A DNA stretch of 64,000 nucleotides from Leptotrichia hongkongensis (GTDB lineage: Bacteria; Fusobacteriota; Fusobacteriia; Fusobacteriales; Leptotrichiaceae): the NCBI RefSeq assembly GCF_007990635.1, contig NZ_AP019846.1, forward strand, positions 620,001 to 684,000, given 5' to 3'. How positions within the stretch are numbered: position 1 is the stretch's first letter; every line of letters starts with the position of its first letter. The notes below the pieces were generated by a model that did no database searches, was not told the DNA's origin, and saw only the letters and a program-made list of their open reading frames with translations. Both the position numbers and the translations under genes were made by a program. Shown here piece by piece: positions 36,530-45,233 of the stretch.

Positions 36530-37312
36530 TTAGTATTTTAAAGTTTCTCCGTCTTCAGGAATATTTAATTTTTCATAAAAATTATGCTTAATGGCAAATT
36601 TTTTTAATTCTTTACGTGTCAGATATGCATGGTTTACAGCTTCCATATGTGTTGCCATAAGTTGTGCTTCCGGTAAAGTTTTATGTACTTTTAAAACATC
36701 ATCAGCTCCCATAATTAATGGACCGCCTTCTATAAATTGATTGTTTCCTGCATTAATAATGACAACTTCAGGTTTATGTTGTTTTAATGTTTTTTCAACT
36801 CCACTAAACCACACAGTATCGCCTGATAGATAAAGAGTTTTTTCATTTTTATTCTGAAATATAACCCCACAGGATTTTCCAGCTATTTCAAGCAATTCAG
36901 GGGTACTCCCATGTTGCCCTTCAACATAAGTCATTGTAATTTCACCAAATTTTATGTTTTCTCCTAATATAAAGACATTTTTAAATCCTTGTTCACGTAA
37001 TTTTTTTTCATCGTTCTCATTTTGAGAAAACAAAGTTATATTTTTATCAATAGTTTGAATAGCTGCTAAATCCCAATGGTCAGCATGTAAATGTGTTACA
37101 ATCACTGCATCAACTCCTTTTAAAATTTCATTTACTGACATTGGTAATTCCACTAGTGGATTTTTTGCAGTATTTCCAGACATTGGCATAGGTGCTATTG
37201 GTGGTGCGAATGATGGTAATTCACCTTTCTTTGATAACATTGGATCAATTAGAAAAGTTTTTCCTCCATAATTTAATTTTAAAGTTGCATTTCTTATTTG
37301 TGTTACTTCCAT
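36530..37312 (-). CDS. MBL-fold metal-dependent hydrolase
   Basis: A 260-residue metallo-beta-lactamase-fold protein. The motif VTHLHADHWD (about residues 74-83) supplies metal ligands, with further ligands in EGQHGS, YLSGDTVW and the late ATHMEAVNH. UlaG-like or general MBL hydrolases share this pattern; the substrate is unknown. I choose ATG 37312 (MEVTQIRN), 5-11 bases after TTGGAGGG, over a TTG inside that ribosome site. It is divergent from an Lrp-type regulator. Confidence 0.82.
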   Translation of the reverse strand: MEVTQIRNATLKLNYGGKTFLIDPMLSKKGELPSFAPPIAPMPMSGNTAKNPLVELPMSVNEILKGVDAVIVTHLHADHWDLAAIQTIDKNITLFSQNENDEKKLREQGFKNVFILGENIKFGEITMTYVEGQHGSTPELLEIAGKSCGVIFQNKNEKTLYLSGDTVWFSGVEKTLKQHKPEVVIINAGNNQFIEGGPLIMGADDVLKVHKTLPEAQLMATHMEAVNHAYLTRKELKKFAIKHNFYEKLNIPEDGETLKY

Positions 37313-37449
37313 AAATCCCTCCAATAATATTTAAAATTAATTTTTTAATTAAATTATGATATAATTATATCACTATTTTTTTTGTTCGTGAATAATTTAA
37401 AAAAAGCAAAAATGAAAAATTACTTTATTTTCAGAAGAAGGAGAAAAAA

Positions 37450-37863
37450 TTGGACAGTGTAGATAAGACAATAGTTGATTTATTAAAGAAAAATAGCCGT
37501 ATAAAAGTCAAAGAAATAGCACAAATTGTGAATATGTCAGCACCTGCTATTTCACAGCGGATTATAAAACTTGAAGAATCAGGAGTTATAGATATATTTA
37601 CAATAAAGATTAATTACAATGCTTTAGGAATGTCTATACATCAGTTTATACATGTCAAAATGATTCAGATGTCTCACAAAAATTATTTGAATTTTATTGA
37701 AAAATATTCTAAAAATGTTATAAATCATTATAGAATTTCAGGCAATACTTGTTATATGCTAGAAACACGCTTTAATACAAACGAGGAATTAACAGATTTT
37801 CTTAGAAAATTAAATATTTATGCAAATTATAAAGTAAATACTGTAATAAGTGTTTTAAAATAA
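37450..37863 (+). CDS. Lrp/AsnC-family regulator
   Basis: A 137-residue regulator starting at TTG 37450 with AGAAGGAG upstream. The N-terminal helix-turn-helix (SRIKVKEIAQIVNMSAPAIS, about residues 16-35) is followed by a short RAM-type effector domain. It is divergent from the MBL hydrolase gene and probably controls it and itself. An AT-rich hairpin (CAAATTTTATGTT at about 37892 with AACACAAAATTTG) lies downstream, without a T tract. Confidence 0.82.
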   Translation: MDSVDKTIVDLLKKNSRIKVKEIAQIVNMSAPAISQRIIKLEESGVIDIFTIKINYNALGMSIHQFIHVKMIQMSHKNYLNFIEKYSKNVINHYRISGNTCYMLETRFNTNEELTDFLRKLNIYANYKVNTVISVLK

Positions 37864-38124
37864 ATAAATAGAATGAAAAACTAACTTCAAATTTTATGTT
37901 GATTTAGTTTATCCAAACACAAAATTTGATGTTTGAAATATTATAAATTTATTCAAAAATTTAGTAAATTTATAAGAAAAATAAAAATTTTTTGTAGTAA
38001 AATGACTAGAGGGTCAATTATCTGATATAAAATTAATTAAAAAGTGAGCTGTATTAATGAATTATAGATAAATTTTTATAAATTAAGTTTAATAAAAAAT
38101 AAGTGAAAAAGGAGGATAATGTAG

Positions 38125-40440
38125 ATGACTGAAAAAAGAAAAAGATTTTTATTTTTAATTATTTTTCTTTTGATAAATAGTTTTGGGATTTCTGAAAATT
38201 TAAAAGATGAAAATTATTTTGTGCTAAAAAAAGATGAACAAAATTTGCAGGAAAGCAAAAAAGACAGTAAAAAGGAAGTTTTGGAAAATGAGCCTAAAAT
38301 AGAATTGGATAGGGATATTTTAAATAAAGAAAAAAAATTAGAAAATAAAAAAGAGATAATTTCTCAGGAGAATAAGAGAATTGGGCTAGTGCTTAGTGGG
38401 GGAACAGCGAAAGGACTTGCTCATATTGGAATATTGAAGGTGCTGGAAGAGGAAAAGGTGCCTATAGAATATGCAACTGGAACGAGTATGGGAAGCATTA
38501 TTGCGGGAATGTATAGTGTGGGATATACGCCGCAGGAAATAGAAGAAATAGCGATTAGTATGGATTGGATGGGGCTTTTTAGCGATAAAATCGAGAGAAA
38601 GGACAAGGGGGCTATAAGAAATTCAATTGAAGATAGAAATAGTACGGTAATTCCAATGAAAAATTTTATGCCAAAATTACCTAGTGGAGTCGTTGGAGGA
38701 AAAACTGCGAGTCAAAGGCTGAATGAAATTTTTTATGGAGCAATTGGAATACAGGATTTTAGGAAGTTTCCAAGGAAGTTTGCGGCAGTTGCTACTGATT
38801 TGGAATCTGGAGAAGGTGTTATGATTGATAAAGGCTCGATTGCAACGGCGATTAGAGAAAGTTTGTCATTGCCATCAATTTTTGCACCAATTCGGGATGG
38901 AAAAAGGCTTTATATTGACGGAGGAGTTACACGTAACTTACCTGTTCAGGATGTGAAGGTGCTTGGGGCTGATTATACAATTGGAGTGAATGTAGGAGAC
39001 GGATTTACAAAAAGAGATGAAAATAAAATGAATTTGGTTGATGTAATTTCAGATTCGACAACAATTGCTGGAAGACAGGAAGTGGAACGGCAAATTCGTA
39101 TGCTTGACTTGTATATGAAGCCAGATTTGGAAAAATTTGAGTCTTATGATTTTTCAAAGGTAAAAGAACTTATTGCGGCTGGAGAGAAAATTGCAAGAGA
39201 AAATATAGATGAAATTAGAAAATTATCAAATCCTGAACTTTTTGAAAAATTGGAAGAAAAAAGGAAAGAGTTTAGACGGACTTGGAAGGATGAGTATAAT
39301 ATTTCTGGAGTTGTAATAGAAGGTAACAAAAAATATAAAAAAGAATATTTTGATAAATTTTTACCTAAGAAACTTGGTGTTTTAAGCAGGCTGGATATGG
39401 AAAAAATTGTTAATAATATTTATCAGAACGGTGATTTTACAACGGTTTATTACGAAGTGAAGGACAATGATCTAGTAATAAATGTTCAAGAAAAACCAAG
39501 TGACTATTTGACACTTTCAGGAAATATAAATAACGAGGACTTGGCAACAGTAAATGTTGGTTTTCAGGGAAGTAAAATTATAAATAATACGAATGTCAGA
39601 TATTCAGTAACGGGAACAGTTGCAAATGAATATGGGGCAAGAGGTAAGGCAACTATGGAACTTGGAAAAGATTCAAAAGCCTTGATTTACAGCGAATTTG
39701 AATACAAACGTGATATTATAAAAAATCAGAAATACAATAATGGATATTTCAACTTTGAAAACAGAAAATTCAAAATTGGAGCAGGAATTGGATTTGAAAT
39801 GTATAAAAATCTGTTATTCTCAATTGGGGGAGGTTATCAGATTTCAGATGTGACAAAACATCAGAATAATGCTGAAAATGTAAGAAAAGCCTTTCCATAT
39901 TATGAAGCTAAGCTAAATTATGATACAAGAGACAGCCTTAATTTTGCAACAAAAGGTATTTACTTTTTCTCAAATTATACTTTAGCAAACTCAAAAGAGG
40001 CTAAATTTAACTCATTAAATGCAGGTGGAGAAATTAATATTCCGATTGGAGAAAAAATAACAATTACTCCAAGAGTATCTTATTTGACAACAGATGGAAG
40101 CAATATTCTAGAAACTTACAGGCCTAAAATGGGAGGAATACGAACAGCTGACAATTCATTGGAATTTGCTGGAATGCCAGCAGATAAAATTCGTGGGAAC
40201 AGTATTTTTATTGGAAGCCTAAAAGCTCAATATAATTTGTCAAAACTTGTTTATTTAGATACAACTTACTCAAGGGCAACCATTTCTCAAAAAGCCTACA
40301 GCTTTGGAACTGAAGAAAAGGAAAGCTATAAATTTGGTCTTGGAGTGAAAGCCTTGTCAATTCCGCTTTACTTTGGATTTGCAAAAGTTCCGGGAGAAAG
40401 CTGGCGATACATTATAAACTTTGGGTATTCACCAGAATAG
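38125..40440 (+). CDS. Type Vd autotransporter with patatin phospholipase domain (FplA-like)
   Basis: A 771-residue outer-membrane protein. Order: signal peptide (1-23), Lys/Glu-rich linker (30-83), patatin domain (about 85-290), POTRA-like region (about 395-475) and a 16-strand-type beta barrel to the C-terminus. Patatin motifs are SGGTAKG (oxyanion, 91-97), GTSMGS with S121, and DGG with D265. This is the architecture of FplA of Fusobacterium nucleatum, a phospholipase A1-type surface autotransporter; the C-terminus ends in tyrosine-rich strands (IINFGYSPE). GGAGG precedes ATG 38125. Confidence 0.9.
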   Translation: MTEKRKRFLFLIIFLLINSFGISENLKDENYFVLKKDEQNLQESKKDSKKEVLENEPKIELDRDILNKEKKLENKKEIISQENKRIGLVLSGGTAKGLAHIGILKVLEEEKVPIEYATGTSMGSIIAGMYSVGYTPQEIEEIAISMDWMGLFSDKIERKDKGAIRNSIEDRNSTVIPMKNFMPKLPSGVVGGKTASQRLNEIFYGAIGIQDFRKFPRKFAAVATDLESGEGVMIDKGSIATAIRESLSLPSIFAPIRDGKRLYIDGGVTRNLPVQDVKVLGADYTIGVNVGDGFTKRDENKMNLVDVISDSTTIAGRQEVERQIRMLDLYMKPDLEKFESYDFSKVKELIAAGEKIARENIDEIRKLSNPELFEKLEEKRKEFRRTWKDEYNISGVVIEGNKKYKKEYFDKFLPKKLGVLSRLDMEKIVNNIYQNGDFTTVYYEVKDNDLVINVQEKPSDYLTLSGNINNEDLATVNVGFQGSKIINNTNVRYSVTGTVANEYGARGKATMELGKDSKALIYSEFEYKRDIIKNQKYNNGYFNFENRKFKIGAGIGFEMYKNLLFSIGGGYQISDVTKHQNNAENVRKAFPYYEAKLNYDTRDSLNFATKGIYFFSNYTLANSKEAKFNSLNAGGEINIPIGEKITITPRVSYLTTDGSNILETYRPKMGGIRTADNSLEFAGMPADKIRGNSIFIGSLKAQYNLSKLVYLDTTYSRATISQKAYSFGTEEKESYKFGLGVKALSIPLYFGFAKVPGESWRYIINFGYSPE

Positions 40441-40549
40441 TAATTTTGGGAATAGTAAGCAAAGTGAAAGAAAAATCTTTTTGATATTGAAAAAATATGA
40501 TAGAATAAAATTGTAAAATTTAAAAAATACGAAAAATTAGGAGGAAGAA

Positions 40550-40915
40550 ATGAAAAAAATACCAGAAGCAGTTGGACCATATTCAGCCTTTAGAAAAGCA
40601 GGCGACTTTTTGTATATCTCAGGACAAATCGCAATAAATCCTGAAAATCAGCAAATTGAGGCTGTTACAGTAGAAGAACAGGCAAGACAAGTTCTTGAAA
40701 ACTTGAAGGCAATCTTAGAAAACAACGGATTAACAACAAAAAACGTTATAAAAACAACTGTATTATTAGACAACATCAACGACTTCGGAGCAGTAAACAA
40801 CATTTATGCAGAATACTTTACTGAACCATATCCAGCAAGATCAGCATTTGCGGTAGATAAACTACCAAAAGGAGTTTTGGTGGAAATTGAAGCAATAGCT
40901 TATTTTGGAGAATAA
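40550..40915 (+). CDS. ridA: RidA-family reactive intermediate deaminase
   Basis: A 121-residue YjgF/YER057c/UK114 protein that hydrolyses reactive 2-aminoacrylate-type enamines. EAVGPYSAFRKAG, YISGQIAINP, PARSAF (the conserved arginine, about residue 102) and LVEIEAIAY (conserved glutamate) are present. AGGAGG precedes ATG 40550. Family usual length 125-130. Confidence 0.9.
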   Translation: MKKIPEAVGPYSAFRKAGDFLYISGQIAINPENQQIEAVTVEEQARQVLENLKAILENNGLTTKNVIKTTVLLDNINDFGAVNNIYAEYFTEPYPARSAFAVDKLPKGVLVEIEAIAYFGE

Positions 40916-40969
40916 TTTTTAAATGAAACAGATGACTTTGGGGAAACTTGAAGTTATCTTTTTTATTTT

Positions 40970-41262
40970 CGTAGGATTTTGCTCATTGCCACAAATCCTT
41001 ATCTTGCAGTAAAGGTTTATCCTGAGAATTAAAATGTATGGCAAGATTGCTACGCAACACCTATGGCTAGACTCCGTCTTTTATTTGTCCATCTCCGAAA
41101 CTCCTCCTTGCAGTCGTCAAACAGTCGTAGCTGAACAAATAAAAGCTCCGTCGGTTTATTAAAAGAAAAAATTATATTTTAATTATTTTGAAATACTAGT
41201 TTTTTATCTTTATATTGGAAAAGTTTGTAATAAATTAGTTATTTAAATGGGGTTTAGTATAA
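40970..41262 (+). repeat. R repeat copy 5 with M-type tail
   Basis: R core 40970-41154 (185 bp), starting CGTAGGATTTTGCTCATTGCC and ending AGCTCCGTCGG; hairpin of the CGACTGTTTGACGA type. The AT-rich tail to TAGTATAA (41255-41262) matches the flanks of copies 3 and 4 (GAAATACTAG, TTATTTAAATGG). It lies between ridA and the Imm49-like gene. Confidence 0.75.
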
Positions 41263-41397
41263 GATATTTGATTTAAAATTAAAAGGTATCTTTGAAAATA
41301 AAAATAGGATGGATTGGTGTTGATAAAAATAATGAGGATTTAATATTTATACCTTTAGAAATATAAAATAAATAATTAATGAGAAAGGAATAAAAAT

Positions 41398-42279
41398 ATG
41401 AGTTTAGTAGCAGGAAAATTAAAATATCAAAGAGGTTTGGAAAGATTAGAGAAAACAAATATATCAAAAGAAGAAAGTGAAGAACCTTTGAATTATATAC
41501 AAAATAAAAAAGGGAATCAATTTTCTTGTATGGAAAGTCTTTCAAGAGGTTTTTTACAATTATCATCTAAAAATTTATTAATAGAAAAAAATATCAAAGA
41601 ACATAGATTAAATTGTTATATAGGTGGAAAGTTACAAATATTAGGTTGTGATAGAGATAGCAGGTTATTCACTCAGACTTCTCAAATGTTTGAAATGTTT
41701 ATGTCTAATAATCCAGATTTTATAACATTTTTCAAAAATAATATTGATATGATAATGCCTAATGATTATGATAGTGAAAAAAATAAATATGGATATTTAA
41801 AAAATGATTATGGAACATTTTTCTTAATTCGTGTAATTCTTCATGCAATAAGAGGAGATTTTGAAGAAGTGAAAAAAAGATGTGGTGCATATTTGGAAAA
41901 ACCATTGAAAGACAGTTATTATAAATATGGAGAATTGCACTATGAATTTTTAGGTGCTCTGGCAGATAAAGATATTGATGGAATGAAAAAAGCAATAAAT
42001 GGAATGATGGAACAGAAGGTGGCAAGAAAATTTTCAAATGATAACAATCCAAACTATGAATTTTACTTGCATGTATATGTCATAATATATGCCAAAATAG
42101 CCTTATATCATGGAATAGATTTAGAAATAGACCATGAAGTAGCACCAAAAGAATTGATAGATATAACACCTCTTGAAAAATATAAGGATCCGTATGATTT
42201 TATGAAAGATTTTGATTTGGCAACAGTAACTCCGAAAGAATGGAAAGAATGGAAAAACAGCTGGAATTTAAATTTTTAA
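41398..42279 (+). CDS. Possible Imm49-family immunity protein
   Basis: A 293-residue soluble, helical protein without signal peptide. Features that remind me of the Imm49 family (immunity to polymorphic toxins) are a helical middle (HAIRGDFEEVKKRC, 'EFLGALADKDIDGMKKAINGM') and the C-terminal ITPLEKYKDPYDFM motif. No toxin, secretion or toxin-fragment gene is adjacent, so it would be an orphan immunity gene. GAAAGGAA lies 7 bases before ATG 41398. The family call is tentative. Confidence 0.5.
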   Translation: MSLVAGKLKYQRGLERLEKTNISKEESEEPLNYIQNKKGNQFSCMESLSRGFLQLSSKNLLIEKNIKEHRLNCYIGGKLQILGCDRDSRLFTQTSQMFEMFMSNNPDFITFFKNNIDMIMPNDYDSEKNKYGYLKNDYGTFFLIRVILHAIRGDFEEVKKRCGAYLEKPLKDSYYKYGELHYEFLGALADKDIDGMKKAINGMMEQKVARKFSNDNNPNYEFYLHVYVIIYAKIALYHGIDLEIDHEVAPKELIDITPLEKYKDPYDFMKDFDLATVTPKEWKEWKNSWNLNF

Positions 42280-42322
42280 CGTAAGTAAATTAACTAATTA
42301 AATAAATTATGAACTGTTTTTT

Positions 42323-42344
42323 TACATAAATTTATGTATTTTTT
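42323..42344 (+). terminator. Weak palindromic terminator
   Basis: TACATAAATTTATGTA (42323-42338) is a perfect palindrome followed by TTTTTT. The stem is all A/T apart from one pair on each side. Confidence 0.4.
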
Positions 42345-42480
42345 AATTTCAATTCGTTATGTCACGCTTTTAGAATTTGTTCAATAAGAATTATTGAAAA
42401 TCTTTGTTAAAAGTGATAGAATTATAGATGTAATGTTAAAAGATAGATTAATTTAACAAATAAAAAATGAGGAGGATAAT

Positions 42481-44091
42481 ATGCTGCATGGACTGGCTAT
42501 AATTATTTCAAGTTGGATAATTCCATTTGAAAGGCTACATTATTTGATAATTATTGTTTTGACAGTATCGGTACTGTTGTCGGATAAATCGCCGAATGCG
42601 ATGCTTGCCTGGATTTTTACAATTTTTACATTTCCACTTGGTGGAGCGGTTTTGTATCTTTTGTTTGGGATTAACTGGAGAAGGAATAAGATAATTTCTA
42701 AGAAGATGAAGGAGGAAGAAAAAAAGCTGTATTCAAGGATTTTTAATTTTATGCAGCGGGATGTATCGGATATTTTTAGATCACAGGACTTTTTTTATTA
42801 TAATCGTCTTGAAAATGTAGATGGAAACACAGCTAAAATGACTGAAGCAGAAATAAAAGCTACAATACGGAATCAGATTGATACAATGATAAAAAATATT
42901 AATTTAGGCAGTCAGCAAAGTGAACTTGTAAAAATGCTGTATGAGGCTGAAGGTACTTTTTTGACCAATAATGATTCGTATAAATTGTTTTTTCATGGGA
43001 AAGAGGCATTTGATTCGATTATTTGTGATATAGAAAATGCAAAAAGTACGATTTATATGGAATATTTTATTTGGAAGGCTGATGAACTTGGGGAAAGAAT
43101 AAAAAATGCACTTTTGAAAAAGGCTAAGGAAGGAGTTAAAATAAAACTGCTTTTTGACGGAGTGGGAACTTGGAAATTGCCTAGAAAATATAAAAAGGAA
43201 CTTAGAAACGCTGGAATTGAGATAAGATGGTTTTTAGATGTTAAATTTTTTATTTCCAAGATGAATTATCGTAATCATAGAAAAATAGCGTTAATCGATA
43301 ATAATATAGTGCATACTGGCGGTATGAATGTGGGTCAGGAATATATAGACGGTGGAAAAAGGTTTGACAGCTGGAGAGATACGAATATTCGGATTACAGG
43401 AGAAATAATTGGGCAGTATCTGGCAATTTTTGTTACAGATTGGCTAAACAGCGGTGGGAAAGACGATTTTATTGAAGATATAAAAAAAGAGGCAGTTCAC
43501 GAACTGGAAGAGCAAAAGCCGATAGATAAACAAGAAAAACTGGAATATTTGATGCAGGTTTCCTCAAGCGGGCCTGACACCGAATGGGCAACTTTGAAAT
43601 ATCTGTATTCTAAAATGATTGCAACGGCAAAAGAGGAAGTGCTGATTCAAAGTCCATATTTTGTACCTGATTATGATTTGATTTCACAACTGAAAATGGC
43701 GGCTCTTTCTGGAGTGAAAATAAAGATAATGGTTACAGGAGTGCCAGATAAGAAATTGCCTTACTGGATAGCAGAAACTTATTTTGCGGAATTAATTGAA
43801 GCAGGCATTGAGATTTACCGTTATACAGCGGGATTTTTACACAATAAAAATATTATTGTGGATGAAAAAATATCAACTCTTGGAACGTGTAACTTTGATA
43901 TGCGAAGTTTTGAAATAAATTACGAGGTAAATTCGGTATTTTATAATGAAAATATTAGCAAGGACTTGAAGACACAGTTTATAGAGGATTTGGAAGTATG
44001 TGAAAGATTCGATGAGGCAAGATTAAAAAAGGTGACTTTTATGAAACGGCTCAGAAACTCTGTGTTTAAACTGATTTCACCGATAATGTAA
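42481..44091 (+). CDS. cls: Cardiolipin synthase
   Basis: A 536-residue membrane enzyme that joins two phosphatidylglycerols. Two N-terminal membrane helices (about 18-34 and 40-63) precede two phospholipase D domains. The first HKD motif is H266-x-K268-x4-D273, followed by VHTGGMNVG; the second is in FLHNKNIIVDEKISTLGTCNFDMRS. GAGGAGG precedes ATG 42481. It has an unusually long linker (70-155) between the membrane part and the first catalytic domain. Confidence 0.92.
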   Translation: MLHGLAIIISSWIIPFERLHYLIIIVLTVSVLLSDKSPNAMLAWIFTIFTFPLGGAVLYLLFGINWRRNKIISKKMKEEEKKLYSRIFNFMQRDVSDIFRSQDFFYYNRLENVDGNTAKMTEAEIKATIRNQIDTMIKNINLGSQQSELVKMLYEAEGTFLTNNDSYKLFFHGKEAFDSIICDIENAKSTIYMEYFIWKADELGERIKNALLKKAKEGVKIKLLFDGVGTWKLPRKYKKELRNAGIEIRWFLDVKFFISKMNYRNHRKIALIDNNIVHTGGMNVGQEYIDGGKRFDSWRDTNIRITGEIIGQYLAIFVTDWLNSGGKDDFIEDIKKEAVHELEEQKPIDKQEKLEYLMQVSSSGPDTEWATLKYLYSKMIATAKEEVLIQSPYFVPDYDLISQLKMAALSGVKIKIMVTGVPDKKLPYWIAETYFAELIEAGIEIYRYTAGFLHNKNIIVDEKISTLGTCNFDMRSFEINYEVNSVFYNENISKDLKTQFIEDLEVCERFDEARLKKVTFMKRLRNSVFKLISPIM

Positions 44092-44127
44092 ATAAATTAT
44101 AGCAATTGTAGGAAGGAAGGGAGTAAA

Positions 44128-45201
44128 ATGGAAAAAAATTTTACTAAGGATGGACTTATTCTTTTAAATAAAAGCAAGGGGGTAAGTTCGTTTGGGGCAA
44201 TAAATCATTTGAAAAAAGTGATGAAGGCTAAGAAAGTAGGACATGCTGGAACCCTTGATCCAATGGCTGAGGGACTTATGATTGTTATGATTAATGAAGC
44301 TACAAAATTTTCTGATAATTTGATGAAAAAAGACAAGGAATATTATGTGGAAATGGAACTTGGCTATAAGACAGATACTTATGATTCAGAAGGGACAGTT
44401 GTTGAAAAATATACTTCTGAAATTAATATAAGTGATTCTGAAATAATACAGGCTGTAAATAGTTTTAAAGGCAAGGTAAAGCAAATTCCTCCAATGTATT
44501 CCGCAATAAAAATTGACGGTAAGAAACTTTATGATTTGGCAAGAAAAGGGATTGAAGTGGAAAGAGCCGAAAGAAATGTAGAAATATCAGAAATTAGAGA
44601 AATAAATATAGTGCATCCAAAAAAAAATTCAGAAAATGCTCAAAATATTAAAATTTCATTTTATGCAAAAGTCAGTAGTGGAACTTATATCCGTTCATTA
44701 GTTTACGATATTGGAGAGAAATTAGGAGTTTTTGCCACAATGACAAGACTTGTGAGAACTAAAATTGATAAATATGTTATCGAAGATGCAATTTCATTAG
44801 AAAAAGTTGAAGATGAAATTGAAAAATTGAAAGAACTTGTTCGAGGAAAAAAAGAAATTGAGTCTTTTTGGGCTACAAAGGATGATATTGATATATGGAC
44901 TGAAAAAATTAGCAAAATAGTCAGTTTTGTAAATATAGAGGATGTACTGGATTATTCTGGAATAAATGTTTCTAATGAGAAATACGGAAAGTTGAAAAAT
45001 GGTATGACAGTTATTGATACGTTTAAAAAATTTGAAAACATAGGTAAAGAAATCAGTGAAGTAAATGTAAAAGAAAATCAGAAATTTAAGGTATATGTGA
45101 GAAATAGGAGTACAAATATAAGAGAGTTCAAGGGAATTGTGAAAATTGTAAATATTAGAGGAGATAAAATCTATTTGAAAAGAGATAAATACTTTTTGTA
45201 A
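44128..45201 (+). CDS. truB: tRNA pseudouridine(55) synthase
   Basis: Makes pseudouridine 55 in the T loop of tRNAs. The catalytic motif GHAGTLDPMAEG places the nucleophile at D44; KVKQIPPMYSAIKIDGKKLYDLAR and SSGTYIRSLVYDIG are other TruB signatures. At 357 residues it is about 50-60 longer than E. coli TruB; the extra part is C-terminal, with a PUA-like end (VKIVNIRGDKIYLKRD). GAAGGGAG precedes ATG 44128. Confidence 0.93.
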   Translation: MEKNFTKDGLILLNKSKGVSSFGAINHLKKVMKAKKVGHAGTLDPMAEGLMIVMINEATKFSDNLMKKDKEYYVEMELGYKTDTYDSEGTVVEKYTSEINISDSEIIQAVNSFKGKVKQIPPMYSAIKIDGKKLYDLARKGIEVERAERNVEISEIREINIVHPKKNSENAQNIKISFYAKVSSGTYIRSLVYDIGEKLGVFATMTRLVRTKIDKYVIEDAISLEKVEDEIEKLKELVRGKKEIESFWATKDDIDIWTEKISKIVSFVNIEDVLDYSGINVSNEKYGKLKNGMTVIDTFKKFENIGKEISEVNVKENQKFKVYVRNRSTNIREFKGIVKIVNIRGDKIYLKRDKYFL

Positions 45202-45233
45202 CTTTCAGAACTGAAAAGCGGTGATAATAATAT

